NCBI GenBank assembly: GCA_947561585.1
Contig: CANNZV010000519.1
Location: 203,287-267,286, forward strand
Direction of reading: 5' to 3'
Length of the DNA: 64,000 bases
Origin: Caprella mutica
Lineage: Eukaryota; Arthropoda; Malacostraca; Amphipoda; Caprellidae
The notes under the pieces were generated by a model that did not search any database, had not been told where the DNA came from, and was given only the letters and a program-made list of their open reading frames with translations. Shown piece by piece: positions 35,330 through 46,952 of the stretch (position 1 is the first letter of the stretch; every line of letters starts with the position of its first letter). Made by a program: the position numbers and the translations under genes.

Positions 35330-36120
35330 AACATAATCCTATTTTAATGTTAAAATTAGATTACTAACGTATTCAATTAGGAATATTAATCGTCCTCACC
35401 TAATATTTTTGTGTGGCAAGAGAAAATGAATCTTCTATGGCTCCACCATAACTTCCTATCTGGGTACACACACTCTAAAATATATCACAGCAACCCTATA
35501 CAACAATCTATAGTATAGGTGTGGTGAATAGTGTGCATACACTAAAGGCGGGATAAATTTGGCTGCATGTGCATGTACGTACGTGTGTATGTCATACACG
35601 TTTGTGTGTACTTCTCGTGTGCACCTAAGCAAGTGTGTGAGTGCACTCTAACCGTGGTGCAAGTGCAATTCCCTGAACTGCACTCATACATTCTAGGAGG
35701 AAATGCTTTTGGTTGGACTGACTAGGCGTCTTTTCCAGGAAACTTCTTCTCGAGTTTCTTCTTTAAAGCTTTACTATATTTGGCGTCAAAGAATTCAAAA
35801 GAAGAATAGAGTTTGTGACATTTTGCTAAATTCAGAGTTCGTGTCCTATATTTCATTTAGGGACGCGAATTAAGAATTTACCTAGATATATATAATGTTA
35901 TTTGAGAACTAAGAGGTGCGTGTGATGTTTAAAATTTATTGTTAGGAAAGCTTGTGACGCAAGTGGTATTTCAGGGGACACGTTAACTTTCTCTGACTAA
36001 ATATACTAGCATTTATATGCACTAAATCGGTAATAATGTTTGACGCGATTCATTCAGCCTGACCGGTGACTGACCAGTATGGACTGTTGTGACTGACTAT
36101 GTCATAGACTGACTGACTAT
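35330..36120. other. Gene-poor stretch
   Basis: Contains a lone inverted 34-bp unit at about 35430-35455 (TCTTCTATGGCTCCACCATA) and GTGTGTA-rich DNA at about 35570-35650. No gene or RNA is supported. Confidence 0.6.
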
Positions 36121-36521
36121 TGGTTCTAGGAAGATTCGGTCTCGAAAAATTCGGTCTCGTTTATAATGGTTTCGTTTTATAAAAATAAAAATTCTAAATT
36201 CTAAAATGTGTAGTTTATTTATTAAAAGCGGATAACATCATTAACAGTTGTAAAATGATACGTAACATTAGTAATTTTGACATGTTTTGATATATATTTA
36301 ACAAGAGATTCGAGCGGAAAATTCTGTCACGCCATTTTTGATCTCGGAACTTCCGGTCTGGGGTATAAATTCCCCCCCCCCCCCTCTCCTCCATCTCCCT
36401 AACCCCCCCTGACAGATCCTTAAACAATCATGAAGTGTGCAGTACAACAAACTAGTGGATGCAACAAACCAACAGAACGGCCATTTATAATTCCGAGACC
36501 GAACTTTTAGACCACCCTGAC
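36121..36521. mobile_element. MITE with GGTCTCG arms (family M11)
   Basis: AAGATTCGGTCTCGAAAAAT and TCGGTCTCGTTTATAATGG face CCATTTATAATTCCGAGACC and GAACTTTTAGACCACCC. The right half contains the module CAACAAACTAGTGGATGCAA, also present at 51045, 59650 and 61850. A C-run at 36371-36385 lies inside. Confidence 0.65.
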
Positions 36522-36719
36522 TATGATATAATCATACAGACTATGACATATTCTATGACATAGACTATGACTATGACATAGGCAGTTCTTTACATAGTCA
36601 CATGCATGCTGCAGTTGGCCGCTCTACAATAAACACATACACGGCCCTGGCATACCGATGCTTTGATTGAGTTGAAGCTGCTTTCGAGTCTTTATTTGTT
36701 CGTTTGGTGGCTCTCACTC

Positions 36720-36945
36720 TAGTGACTGTGACTCGTACTATAGTGACTGTAACTCGTACTATAGTGACTGTGACTCGTACTATAGTGACTGTGACTCGTA
36801 CTATAGTGACTGTGTGAAGAATATAACACAAAAAGGCACTTATGATAGATAGGGTGCTTATAGTGTCAGGATGCAACTTATAGGCATGTCATAGGCATAA
36901 TATAGGCATGTTATAGGCATAATATAGGCATGTTATAGGCATGGT
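36720..36945. repeat. Two short minisatellites (21 bp, then 22 bp)
   Basis: GTGACTGTGACTCGTACTAT recurs every 21 bp at about 36720-36812. TAGGCATAATATAGGCATGT recurs every 22 bp at about 36880-36945. A minus frame of 92 codons over them is a repeat artefact. Confidence 0.8.
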
Positions 36946-37321
36946 ATAGTGATACAACCATCTTCCTGTAAACGATTTCATAGATGAGTTTAATGATTTT
37001 TTTTTCAAGTTTTTCTTGCTATTTTTTGCTTTCATTTTTTTAAATGCTGTATTTTATTTTGATTTATTTTGCACATTGATGTAAGAAATAGTTATTAATA
37101 ACTATTTCTAATGATGGGATGAGAATGATTATTGTAACTATATTTTTATATTTTTTTCATAGGTAGTTCACATATTTTTATAGTTTTAATCAAAGAGACA
37201 TTCACCTCTAATAACACATAATGTAAAAAACAGACCATATAGCTGATTAAAACTAATTAAAAAGAGTAATTATACATACTAATATCAATGTCATCTTTAT
37301 GAATTAATCAATTATTCTTGT

Positions 37322-37446
37322 TTAGTATTCATCAATATGCTCTTTGCTTTTTTCCTTTCTGACTGCTTCTTCCAGTCCCTTGTACTTAATTTCCTTTTGA
37401 TATCGGCGATATGGCCTTTGGTTCCGAAGCAGACGATAAACCCCTA
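37322..37446 (-). CDS. Candidate 3'-terminal exon sharing 36 bp with the 7.4-kb exon
   Basis: On the minus strand an acceptor TATTTCATTTCAG precedes the segment. One phase (two bases, then GGG GTT TAT) reads GVYRLLRNQRPYRRYQKEIK, then YKGLEEAVRKE, then a short acidic tail to TAA at 37324-37322. Positions 37351-37386 are identical over 36 bases to 7393-7358 on the other strand, in the same reading frame. A possible upstream mini-exon, ATG AAG TTC AAG ATG CCG GAA AG|gtaaac, lies at 37746-37724, but its phase does not join this frame, so another upstream exon would be required. Strongly basic; no family recognised. It may be a real terminal exon or an exon shuffled by a transposon. Confidence 0.4.
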
Positions 37447-37764
37447 CTGAAATGAAATAATATTTTAATATTTCAATTTGTATTTAAAATAATAAATTCA
37501 TTGAATAAATAATACAACAAAAAAATGAATTAATTCTATATGTATATATATGTATAATTTGTATATGTATATAAATAGTATAAATGTGCATATAAATATA
37601 TATATAAACTGCCGCTCATTTTGTATATTAATACAGGTACATATCCTCTGTTTGGAAAATAATGCATTTGTATATAAAATAAGTGACTACGGTCAAGCCA
37701 CTAACCACCAGCTTATGGTTTACCTTTCCGGCATCTTGAACTTCATGGACAATTTTGCAAATGA

Positions 37765-40700
37765 ACACAGGACATGTGAAGAACACTGTGTGAAGAACAC
37801 TGGGAAGGAGACTGTGTGAAGAACACTGTGAAGGAGACTGTGTGAAGAACACTGTGAAGGAGACTGTGTGAAGAGCACTGTGAAGGAGACTGTGTGAAGA
37901 GCACTGTGAAGGAGACTGTGTGAAGAGCACTGTGTGAAGAACACTGTGAAGAACACTGTGAAGGAGACTGTGTGAAGAACACTGTGAAGGAGACTGTGTG
38001 AATAACACTGTGAAGGAGACTGTGTGAAGAGCACTGTGAAGGAGACTGTGTGAAGAGCACTGTGTGAAGAACACTGTGAAGAACACTGTGAAGGAGACTG
38101 TGTGAAGAACACTGTGGAGGAGACTGTGTGAAGAGCACTGTGTGAAGAACACTGTGAAGAACACTGTGAAGGAGACTGTGTGAAGAACACTGTGGAGGAG
38201 ACTGTGAAGAACACTGTGAAGGAGACTGTGTGAAGAACACTGTGAAGGAGACTGTGTGAAGAACACTGTGAAGGAGACTGTGTGAAGAGCACTGTGTGAA
38301 GAAAACTGTGAAGAACACTGTGAAGGAGACTGTGTGAAGAGCACTGTGTGAAGAACACTGTGAAGAACACTGTGAAGGAGACTGTGTGAAGAACACTGTG
38401 AAGGAGACTGTGTGAAGAGCACTGTGTGAAGAACACTGTGAAGAACACTGTGAAGGAGACTGTGTGAAGAACACTGTGAAGGAGACTGTGTGAAGAACAC
38501 TGTGAAGGAGACTGTGTGAAGAACACTGTGAAGGAGACTGTGTGAAGAACACTGTGAAGGAGACTGTGTGAAGAACACTGTGAAGGAGACTGTGTGAAGA
38601 GCACTGTGAAGGAGACTGTGTGAAGAACACTGTGAAGGAGACTGTGTGAAGAACACTGTGAAGGAGACTGTGTGAAGAGCACTGTGTGAAGAAAACTGTG
38701 AAGAACACTGTGAAGGAGACTGTGTGAAGAGCACTGTGTGAAGAACACTGTGAAGAACACTGTGAAGGAGACTGTGTGAAGAACACTGTGAAGGAGACTG
38801 TGTGAAGAGCACTGTGTGAAGAACACTGTGAAGAACACTGTGAAGGAGACTGTGTGAAGAACACTGTGAAGGAGACTGTGTGAAGAACACTGTGAAGGAG
38901 ACTGTGTGAAGAGCACTGTGAAGGAGACTGTGTGAAGAGCACTGTGTGAAGAACACTGTGAAGAACATTGTGAAGGAGACTGTGTGAAGAACACTGTGAA
39001 GGAGACTGTGTGAAGAACACTGTGAAGGAGACTGTGTGAAGAGCACTGTGAAGGAGACTGTGTGAAGAGCACTGTGAAGGAGACTGTGTGAAGAGCACTG
39101 TGTGAAGAACACTGTGAAGGAGACTGTGTGAAGAACACTGTGGAGGAGACTGTGTGAAGAGCACTGTGTGAAGAACACTGTGAAGGAGACTGTGTGAAGA
39201 ACACTGTGGAGGAGACTGTGAAGAACACTGTGAAGGAGACTGTGTGAAGAACACTGTGAAGTAGACTGTGTGAAGAACTCTGTGAAGGAGACTGTGTGAA
39301 GAGCACTGTGAAGGAGACTGTGTGAAGAGCACTGTGAAGGAGACTGTGTGAAGAGCACTGTGTGAAGAACACTGTGAAGAACACTGTGAAGGAGACTGTG
39401 TGAAGAACACTGTGAAGGAGACTGTGTGAAGAGCACTGTGTGAAGAACACTGTGAAGAACACTGTGAAGGAGACTGTGTGAAGAACACTGTGAAGGAGAC
39501 TGTGTGAAGAACACTGTGAAGGATACTGTGTGAAGAGCACTATGAAGGAGACTGTGTGAAGAGCACTGTGTAAAGAACACTGTGAAGAACACTGTGAAGG
39601 AGACTGTGTGAAGAACACTGTGGAGGAGACTGTGTGAAGAGCACTGTGTGAAGAACACTGTGAAGAACACTGTGAAGGAGACTGTGTGAAGAACACTGTG
39701 GAGGAGACTGTGAAGAACACTGTGAAGGAGACTGTGTGAAGAACACTGTGGAGGAGACTGTGTGAAGAGCACTGTGTGAAGAACACTGTGAAGAACACTG
39801 TGAAGGAGACTGTGTGAAGAACACTGTGGAGGAGACTGTGAAGAACACTGTGAAGGAGACTGTGTGAAGAACACTGTGAAGGAGACTGTGAAGAACACTG
39901 TGAAGGAGACTGTGTGAAGAACACTGTGAAGGAGACTGTGTGAAGAGCACTGTGAAGGAGACTGTGTGAAGAACACTGTGAAGGAGACTGTGTGAAGAGC
40001 ACTGTGTGAAGAACACTGTGAAGAACACTGTGAAGAACACTGTGAAGGAGACTGTGTGAAGAGCACTGTGTGAAGAACACTGTGAAGAACACTGTGAAGG
40101 AGACTGTGTGAAGAACACTGTGGAGGAGACTGTGTGAAGAGCACTGTGTGAAGAGCACTGTGAAGAACACTGTGAAGGAGACTGTGTGAAGAACACTGTG
40201 GAGGAGACTGTGTGAAGAGCACTGTGTGAAGAACACTGTGAAGAACACTGTGAAGGAGACTGTGTGAAGAACACTGTGGAGGAGACTGTGTGAAGAACAC
40301 TGTGAAGAACACTGTGAAGGAGACTGTGTGAAGAACACTGTGAAGGAGTCTGTGTGAAGAACACTGTGTGAAGAACATTGTGTGAAGAACATTGTGTGAA
40401 GAACACTGTGAAGGAGACTGTGTGAAGAACACTGTGAAGGAGACTGTGTGAAGAGCACTGTGTGAAGAACACTGTGAAGAACACTGTGAAGGAGACTGTG
40501 TGAAGAGCACTGTGTGAAGAACACTGTGAAGAACACTGTGAAGGAGACTGTGTGAAGAACACTGTGGAGGAGACTGTGTGAAGAGCACTGTGTGAAGAAC
40601 ACTGTGAAGGAGACTGTGTGAAGAACACTGTGGAGGAGACTGTGTGAAGAGCACTGTGTGAAGAACACTGTGAAGAACACTGTGAAGGAGACTGTGTGAA

Positions 40701-42004
40701 GAACACTGTGGAGGAGACTGTGTGAAGAACACTGTGAAGAACACTGTGAAGGAGACTGTGTGAAGAACACTGTGTGAAGAACACTGTGTAAAGAACACTG
40801 TGTAAAGAACACTGTGAAGGAGACTGTGTGAAGAACACTGTGTGAAGAACACTGTGTGAAGAACACTGTGAAGGAGACTGTGTGAAGAACACTGTGTGAA
40901 GAACACTGTGTGAAGAACACTGTGTAAAGAACACTGTGTAAAGAACACTGTGAAGAACACTGTGTAAAGAACACTGTGAAGGAGACTGTGTAAAGAACAC
41001 TGTGTGAAGAACACTGTGTGAAGAACACAGTGTAAAGAACACTGTGTGAAGAACACTGTGTGAGGAACACTGTGTAAAGAACACTGTGTGAAGAACACTG
41101 TGTAAAGAACACTGTGTAAAGAACACTGTAAAGAACACTGTGAAGGAGACTGTGTAAAGAACACTGTATAAAGAACACTGTGTGAGGAACACTGTGTAAA
41201 GAACACTGTGTAAAGAACACTGTGTAAAGAACACTGTGTGAGGAACACTGTGTAAAGAACACTGTGTAAAGAACACTGTGTAAAGAACACTGTGTGAAGA
41301 ACACTGTGTGAAGAACACTGTGTGAAGAACACTGTGTGAAGAACACTGTGTGAAGAACACTGTGTAAAGAACACTGTGTAAAGAACACTGTGTAAAGAAC
41401 ACTCTGTAAAGAACACTGTGTAAAGAACACTGTGTGAGGAACACTGTGTAAAGAACACTGTGTGAAGAACACTGTGTGAGGAACACTGTGTAAAGAACAC
41501 TGTGTAAAGAACACTGTGTAAAGAACACTGTGTGAAGAACACTGTGTGAGGAACACTGTGTAAAGAACACTGTGTAAAGAACACTGTGTAAAGAACACTG
41601 TGTAAAGAACACTGTGTGAAGAACACTGTGTGAGGAACACTGTGTAAAGAACACTGTGTAAAGAACACTGTGTAAAGAACACTGTGTAAAGAACACTGTG
41701 TGAAGAACACTGTGTGAGGAACACTGTGTAAAGAACACTGTGTAAAGAACACTGTGTAAAGAACACTGTGTAAAGAACACTGTGTGAAGAACACTGTGTA
41801 AAGAACACTGTGTAAAGAACACTGTGTAAAGAACACTGTGTAAAGAACACTGTGTGAGGAACACTGTGTGAGGAACACTGTGTAAAGAACACTGTGTGAA
41901 GAACACTGTGTGAGGAACACTGTGTGAAGAACACTGTGTAAAGAACACTGTGTGAAGAGCACTGTGTGAAGAACACTGTGCGAAGAGCACTGTGTGAAGA
42001 ACAC
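37765..42004. repeat. 4.2-kb compound array of 14-bp and 26-bp units
   Basis: The right part (about 40760-42004) is dominated by TAAAGAACACTGTG (14 bp). The left part alternates GAAGAACACTGTG and GAAGGAGACTGTGT, giving a 26-bp unit (14+12). Frames of 841, 1418 and 1471 codons are open in all three minus phases, because neither unit is a multiple of 3 and neither generates stops in any minus phase. That is the signature of a stop-free satellite, not of a gene. Confidence 0.92.
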
Positions 42005-42009
42005 TAGGT

Positions 42010-43848
42010 TTGCCCTTTGTTCTAAATACAGGCCAGTAGTCAATTTGACTGCTTGGTAATTCCAATGTTAATTTAGAGTTTTAGACGAATAATTTGATCA
42101 AAGCTAGTTAGGCTACATAATTCTGTATAGCATCTTTCATTTATTTTATTTATATCACAAAAAACAATCATATATCTATAAATCTTAACAAGAGTTTTCT
42201 CGTATAATTAACTAGGTGATTTGTCAGTATTTCCTTGCAGAAGAAACACTTGTTTTAAGAAACTACCAGACATTAGCTTTGTTGGTCCCCGTTACCAAAT
42301 GTTCGGAATTCCTTTTAAATAGATATTGTTAAAGTTCTCGAACTGGCGAGCTGGAAAAGGTACATTGTAGTCAGAAAGAATTCTTCTTGTGAAAAAGATG
42401 CACTAATTACTCCCGACCCGTTTTACCTGGAGGCTATTTAATTCCACATATTTTTTCAGTCCGTCTTCATTTAGAAATAAATATAATGCTACAATGCGAC
42501 GTAATCTCAGTCACAAGCAATTTTTCAAGACGTAGCGCATCTCATTTTTAGAAGTCTTGTTTTGTGTCAGACGGAATTATTCCTATAGAAGTAGTTCAAA
42601 AATACAGCGATGGATTAAAAGGTTTAAAAGTGCCAAGTCATTGTGATGAATCTGAATGGGGAAATGATTGCTCCTGCACTCCGATTAGTTTGATCAGGTA
42701 CTACAACCATTCGGACCTATTTCGCTAAATCACTAATAACTTGGAGGATAATTAGCAAACCGTATAATATCGTATAGATGTGGTTTTCCATAAGAGAAGT
42801 GGAAGAATAATTCACAAAGGATATTATTATAGAGAGGAAGGGGCGATTGAAAACGTGACCAGTGAAGTTAAAGGTCTAACAAACTGGTTCCTGAAATGAA
42901 GAAGACACACGTAACTTTACACCAAGCAACTCGAAGATAAAGATAAAAAGAAAGTGGAAAGTACACTGTGGTTGGTCTACTTGCAGCCAGAACTCACTGT
43001 ACTGATTGTAGAAAGCCTATTTATGAAAGAATAAACACTTTTTTTCATATATTTTCTACAAATTGAATAATCAAAAATTAGCAAAAAAAAAATTAGCAAA
43101 AAAAATCTGAAATTCTATAAAATTAAAAAAAAATCAGATATTTTCTATGCCTAAAATTGACGTTCCTAGAATTTTATTGAAGGAGATTTAAAAAAAGGTG
43201 TCATTTTTACAATATACTCTGGTGATGTTTCAGTAAAAGATTGCTAGATTAAAACAAACAATTCCAAATATGGAGTATTGTTTAATTTGATTTTATACAA
43301 AAAATTCCAATTATATATCAGTCTCCCCTACACTTGGTTCATAGAAAACATTGCGGCTTACAGGGAATCGTTTTCTATGACTCTAATCTTATAAAAAACG
43401 ACGTAAGTTGTTGACTATTTCAAACAATAAATTGATTTAACTATTTTACATCTTTTTTCACTAACTATTTCATACACAAAGTAATTATAATATTGATTAT
43501 TTAAAATCACGAGCATTGTTCATAAACTGAATAAACTTAGATAAATATCCATTGTTTATTTTTATTGAAGTCCCCCATAAAAATGATCATATAAAGAGCT
43601 TTCTAATCCTCTTTACAGCTTTTAATCATATATCTTTCTATATTTTAAAGTTCCATTACTACTCTAGGCATTGGCACATGAAGACGTGTGTACGTACACC
43701 GTGAAACCGGGTCTGAGGCAGGTACAAAAAGTGTCTATCACAGACATGCAGTTAAATGACCTCTTGTTTTGAAGGTCGAGAACGGGCCCTAGAGATTCCT
43801 AGCATGCTTCTATATGTAGGGGAGCTGCGGTGACTGAACTGAGAATAT
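42010..43848. other. AT-rich stretch, no supported gene
   Basis: A partial M6 piece (AGTCAATTTGACTGCTTGGT) sits at 42033-42052. Around 42570-43010 there are slightly coding-like segments interrupted in every frame, perhaps a decayed transposon. A small hairpin (ATAGAAAAC / GTTTTCTAT) is near 43342-43378. Confidence 0.5.
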
Positions 43849-44180
43849 GGGGGGGGGGGAGGTGGGAATGGGGGGTTTAAGTGGGAATGGGGGTGGAGGA
43901 TGGGGTGGGAATGGGGGGAATGGGGGTTTAAATGGGAATGGGGTGGAGGATGGGGTGGGAATGGGGGTTTAAGTGGGAATGGGGGTGGAGGATGGGGTGG
44001 GAATGGGGGTTTAAATGGGAATGGGGTGGAGGATGGGGTGGGAATGGGGGTTTAAATGGGAATGGGGTGGAGGATGGGTGGGAATGGGGGTTTAAATGAG
44101 AATGGGGTGGAGGATGGGGTGGGAATGGGGGTGGGGGTGGTTGAAGTGGGAATGGAGGTGTGTGGGAATGAGAGTTTAAG
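43849..44180. repeat. G-rich minisatellite (about 42 bp)
   Basis: GGGAATGGGGGTTTAAATGG and GGAATGGGGTGGAGGATGGG alternate about seven times. Many runs of three or more G on the plus strand give clear G-quadruplex potential. Confidence 0.88.
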
Positions 44181-44449
44181 TGGGAATTGGATAAATGGGA
44201 ACGAGAAATGTGTGAAAAAACCTAAAGATTAAAATGGCATCAGTATCAACATATGCATTGTAAACATTCCGGTTACAACATCCAATTTCAATAGCCTATA
44301 ATAATTAAATATTTATTACATCACGGTCTATTATAAATTAAAGCTATTAAATAAATTAATACTTCCTCTAGCACTGTATTAGTCATTATATGTTTTACTT
44401 TCCTTGTAAGTAATTCGATCTGTTACATTATTCGTTATTTATTTATTTA

Positions 44450-44595
44450 GGGTAAGTTCTGAGTTGCCGAACGGTTCCGCATTTTCGATTATGTGAGAAA
44501 AATAATATGTGATAATTAAAATAGAAGTTAAATCATTTTTATATATTTTTTTTAAATCGAAAATAATGAACTGTCCAATAACTCGTAACTTACCC
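44450..44595. mobile_element. MITE family M1 (copy 16), short
   Basis: GGGTAAGTTCTGAGTTGCCG faces CCAATAACTCGTAACTTACC. No core. The 72-codon minus frame across it is chance. Confidence 0.85.
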
Positions 44596-44834
44596 TTATA
44601 CAAGTATAATTTCCTGTTGATGTTATTTAAAATATTTATTATACTTTTTGTATTCAATTATTGAAATCTGACTTCATTAAAGATGCTAACTTATTAATTA
44701 TACACCATGCATGTTCCATTATTTGAATTAACTTAAAGTTAGTGGCAATTTAAGCATTGAATTTGAAAAGTGAATATAATTAACAGCTTTACTGAGGTTA
44801 ATAAAGTAAGTTAATTTCTCTAACTTTACTACAG

Positions 44835-45492
44835 TTCAATGAAAAGCAACTCATTCTTGAAAAGCAACTCATTCATGAAGAGCCACCTCATTCATTAAAA
44901 GCCACCTCATTCTTGAAAAACCACTTCATTCTTGAAAAGCCACCTCATTCATGAAAAACCACCTCATTCTCTAAAAGCCACCTCATTCATGAAAAGCCAC
45001 CTCATTCATGAAAAGCCACCTCATTCATGAAAAGCCACCTCATTCTTAAAAAGCCACCTCATTCTTAAAAAGCCACCTCATTCTTGAAAAGCCACCTCAT
45101 TCTTGAAAAGCCACCTCATTCATGAAAAACCACCTCATTCTCTAAAAGCCACCTCATTCATGAAAAGCCACCTCATTCATGAAAAGCCACCTCATTCTTA
45201 AAAAGCCACCTCATTCTTAAAAAGCCACCTCATTCTTAAAAAGCCACCTCATTCTTAAAAAGCCACCTCATTCTTAAAAAGCCACCTCATTCTTAAAAAG
45301 CCACCTCATTCTTAAAAAGCCACCTCATTCTTAAAAAGCCACCTCATTCTTAAAAAGCCACCTCATTCTTAAAAAGCCACCTCATTCTTAAAAAGCCACC
45401 TCATTCTTAAAAAGCCACCTCATTCTTGAAAAGCCACCTCATTCTTGAAAAGCCACCTCATGAAAAACCACCTCATTCTTGAAAAACCACCT
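44835..45492. repeat. 19-bp minisatellite
   Basis: AGCCACCTCATTCTTAAAA repeats about 33 times, with CATGAAA and CTTGAAA variants at the edges and a homogeneous middle, as expected for expansion from the centre. Confidence 0.92.
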
Positions 45493-45524
45493 GTGAGAAA
45501 TTAAAGCTAGCTTGATGTCTTAGA

Positions 45525-46735
45525 ATGTACAGTCAGAGAAAAGAGTCACTGTGATGATGTACTATCAGAGAAAAAAGAGTCACAGTGACTCTTTCTCTGA
45601 TAGTACATCATCACAGTGACTCTTTCTCTGATAATACATCATCACAGTGACTCTTTTCTCTGATAGTACATCATCACAGTGACTCTTTTCTCTGATAGTA
45701 CATCATCACAGTGACTCTTTTCTCTGATAGTACACCATCACAGTGACTCTTTTCTCTGATAGTACACCATCACAGTGACTCTTTTCTCTGATAGTACACC
45801 ATCACAGTGACTCTTTTCTCTGATAGTACACCATCACAGTGACTCTTTTCTCTGATAGTACATCATCACAGTGACTCTTTTCTCTGATAGTACACCATCA
45901 CAGTGACTCTTTTCTCTGATAGTACATCATCACAGTGACTCTTTTCTCTGATAGTACATCATCACAGTGACTCTTTTCTCTGATAGTACATCATCACAGT
46001 AACTCTTTTCTCTGATAGTACATCATCACAGTGACTCTTTTCTCTGATAGTACATCACCACGGTGAATCTTTTCTCTGATAGTACATCATCACTGTGACT
46101 CTTTTCTCTGATAATACATCACCACAGTGACTCTTTTCTCTGATAGTACATCATCACAGTGACTCTTTTCTCTGATAGTACATCATCACAGTGACTCTTT
46201 TCTCTGATAGTACATCATCACAGTGACTCTTTTCTCTGATAGTACATCACCACAGTGACTCTTTTCTCTGATAGTACATCATCACAGTGACTCTTTTCTC
46301 TGATAGTACATCATCACAGTGACTCTTTTCTCTGATAGTACATCACCACAGTGACTCTTTTCTCTGATAGTACATCATCACAGTGACTCTTTTCTCTGAT
46401 AGTACATCACCACAGTGACTCTTTTCTCTGATAGTACATCACCACAGTGACTCTTTTCTCTGATAGTACATCACCACAGTGACTCTTTTCTCTGATAGTA
46501 CATCACCACAGTGACTCTTTTCTCTGATAGTACATCACCACAGTGACTCTTTTCTCTGATAGTACATCACCACAGTGACTCTTTTCTCTGATAGTACATC
46601 ATCACAGTGACTCTTTTCTCTGATAGTACATCACCACAGTGACTCTTTTCTCTGATAGTACATCATCACAGTGACTCTTTTCTCTGATAGTACATCACCA
46701 CAGTGACTCTTTTCTCTGATAGTACATCACCACAA
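45525..46735. mobile_element. 32-bp satellite with inverted stub (third one-armed foldback family)
   Basis: The left stub 45530-45584 reads CAGAGAAAAGAGTCACTGTG, ATGATGTACTATCAGAGAAA. It is the reverse complement of the array unit GTACATCATCACAGTGACTC plus TTTTCTCTGATA. The switch point is the palindrome GAGTCACAGTGACTC at about 45577-45591. The array then runs about 36 units to 46735. CATCATC and CATCACC variants are interspersed. Confidence 0.88.
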
Positions 46736-46952
46736 ATAGCTCTAATTATACATTGATTATCTATCTAACTTGCAACACTATTCTATTTTGCATGTACAAT
46801 TTCTTATCCATTTGTTTATCTTGTTCTGGTGGTAAATTTCATTGAATCTCTTCCAGAAGACTAATAAATAATGAGTAGCTACAACTCGCTACCTAACCTG
46901 TTGCTACTCTCAAGGTTGTACCTCTTTAGAACGTGTATAGGCTTACAATATT

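Noticed and set aside
37628..42065. Three giant Phe/Ser/His-rich minus-strand proteins
   Set aside because: All three phases are open because of stop-free 14- and 26-bp units; this is not how a real gene behaves.
42570..43010. Remnant of a transposase
   Set aside because: A few peptide-like stretches (RWIKRF) exist but every frame is broken and no catalytic motif is visible.
45590..46735. CRISPR array
   Set aside because: The 32-bp units are contiguous with no spacers, there are no cas genes, and the DNA is eukaryotic.
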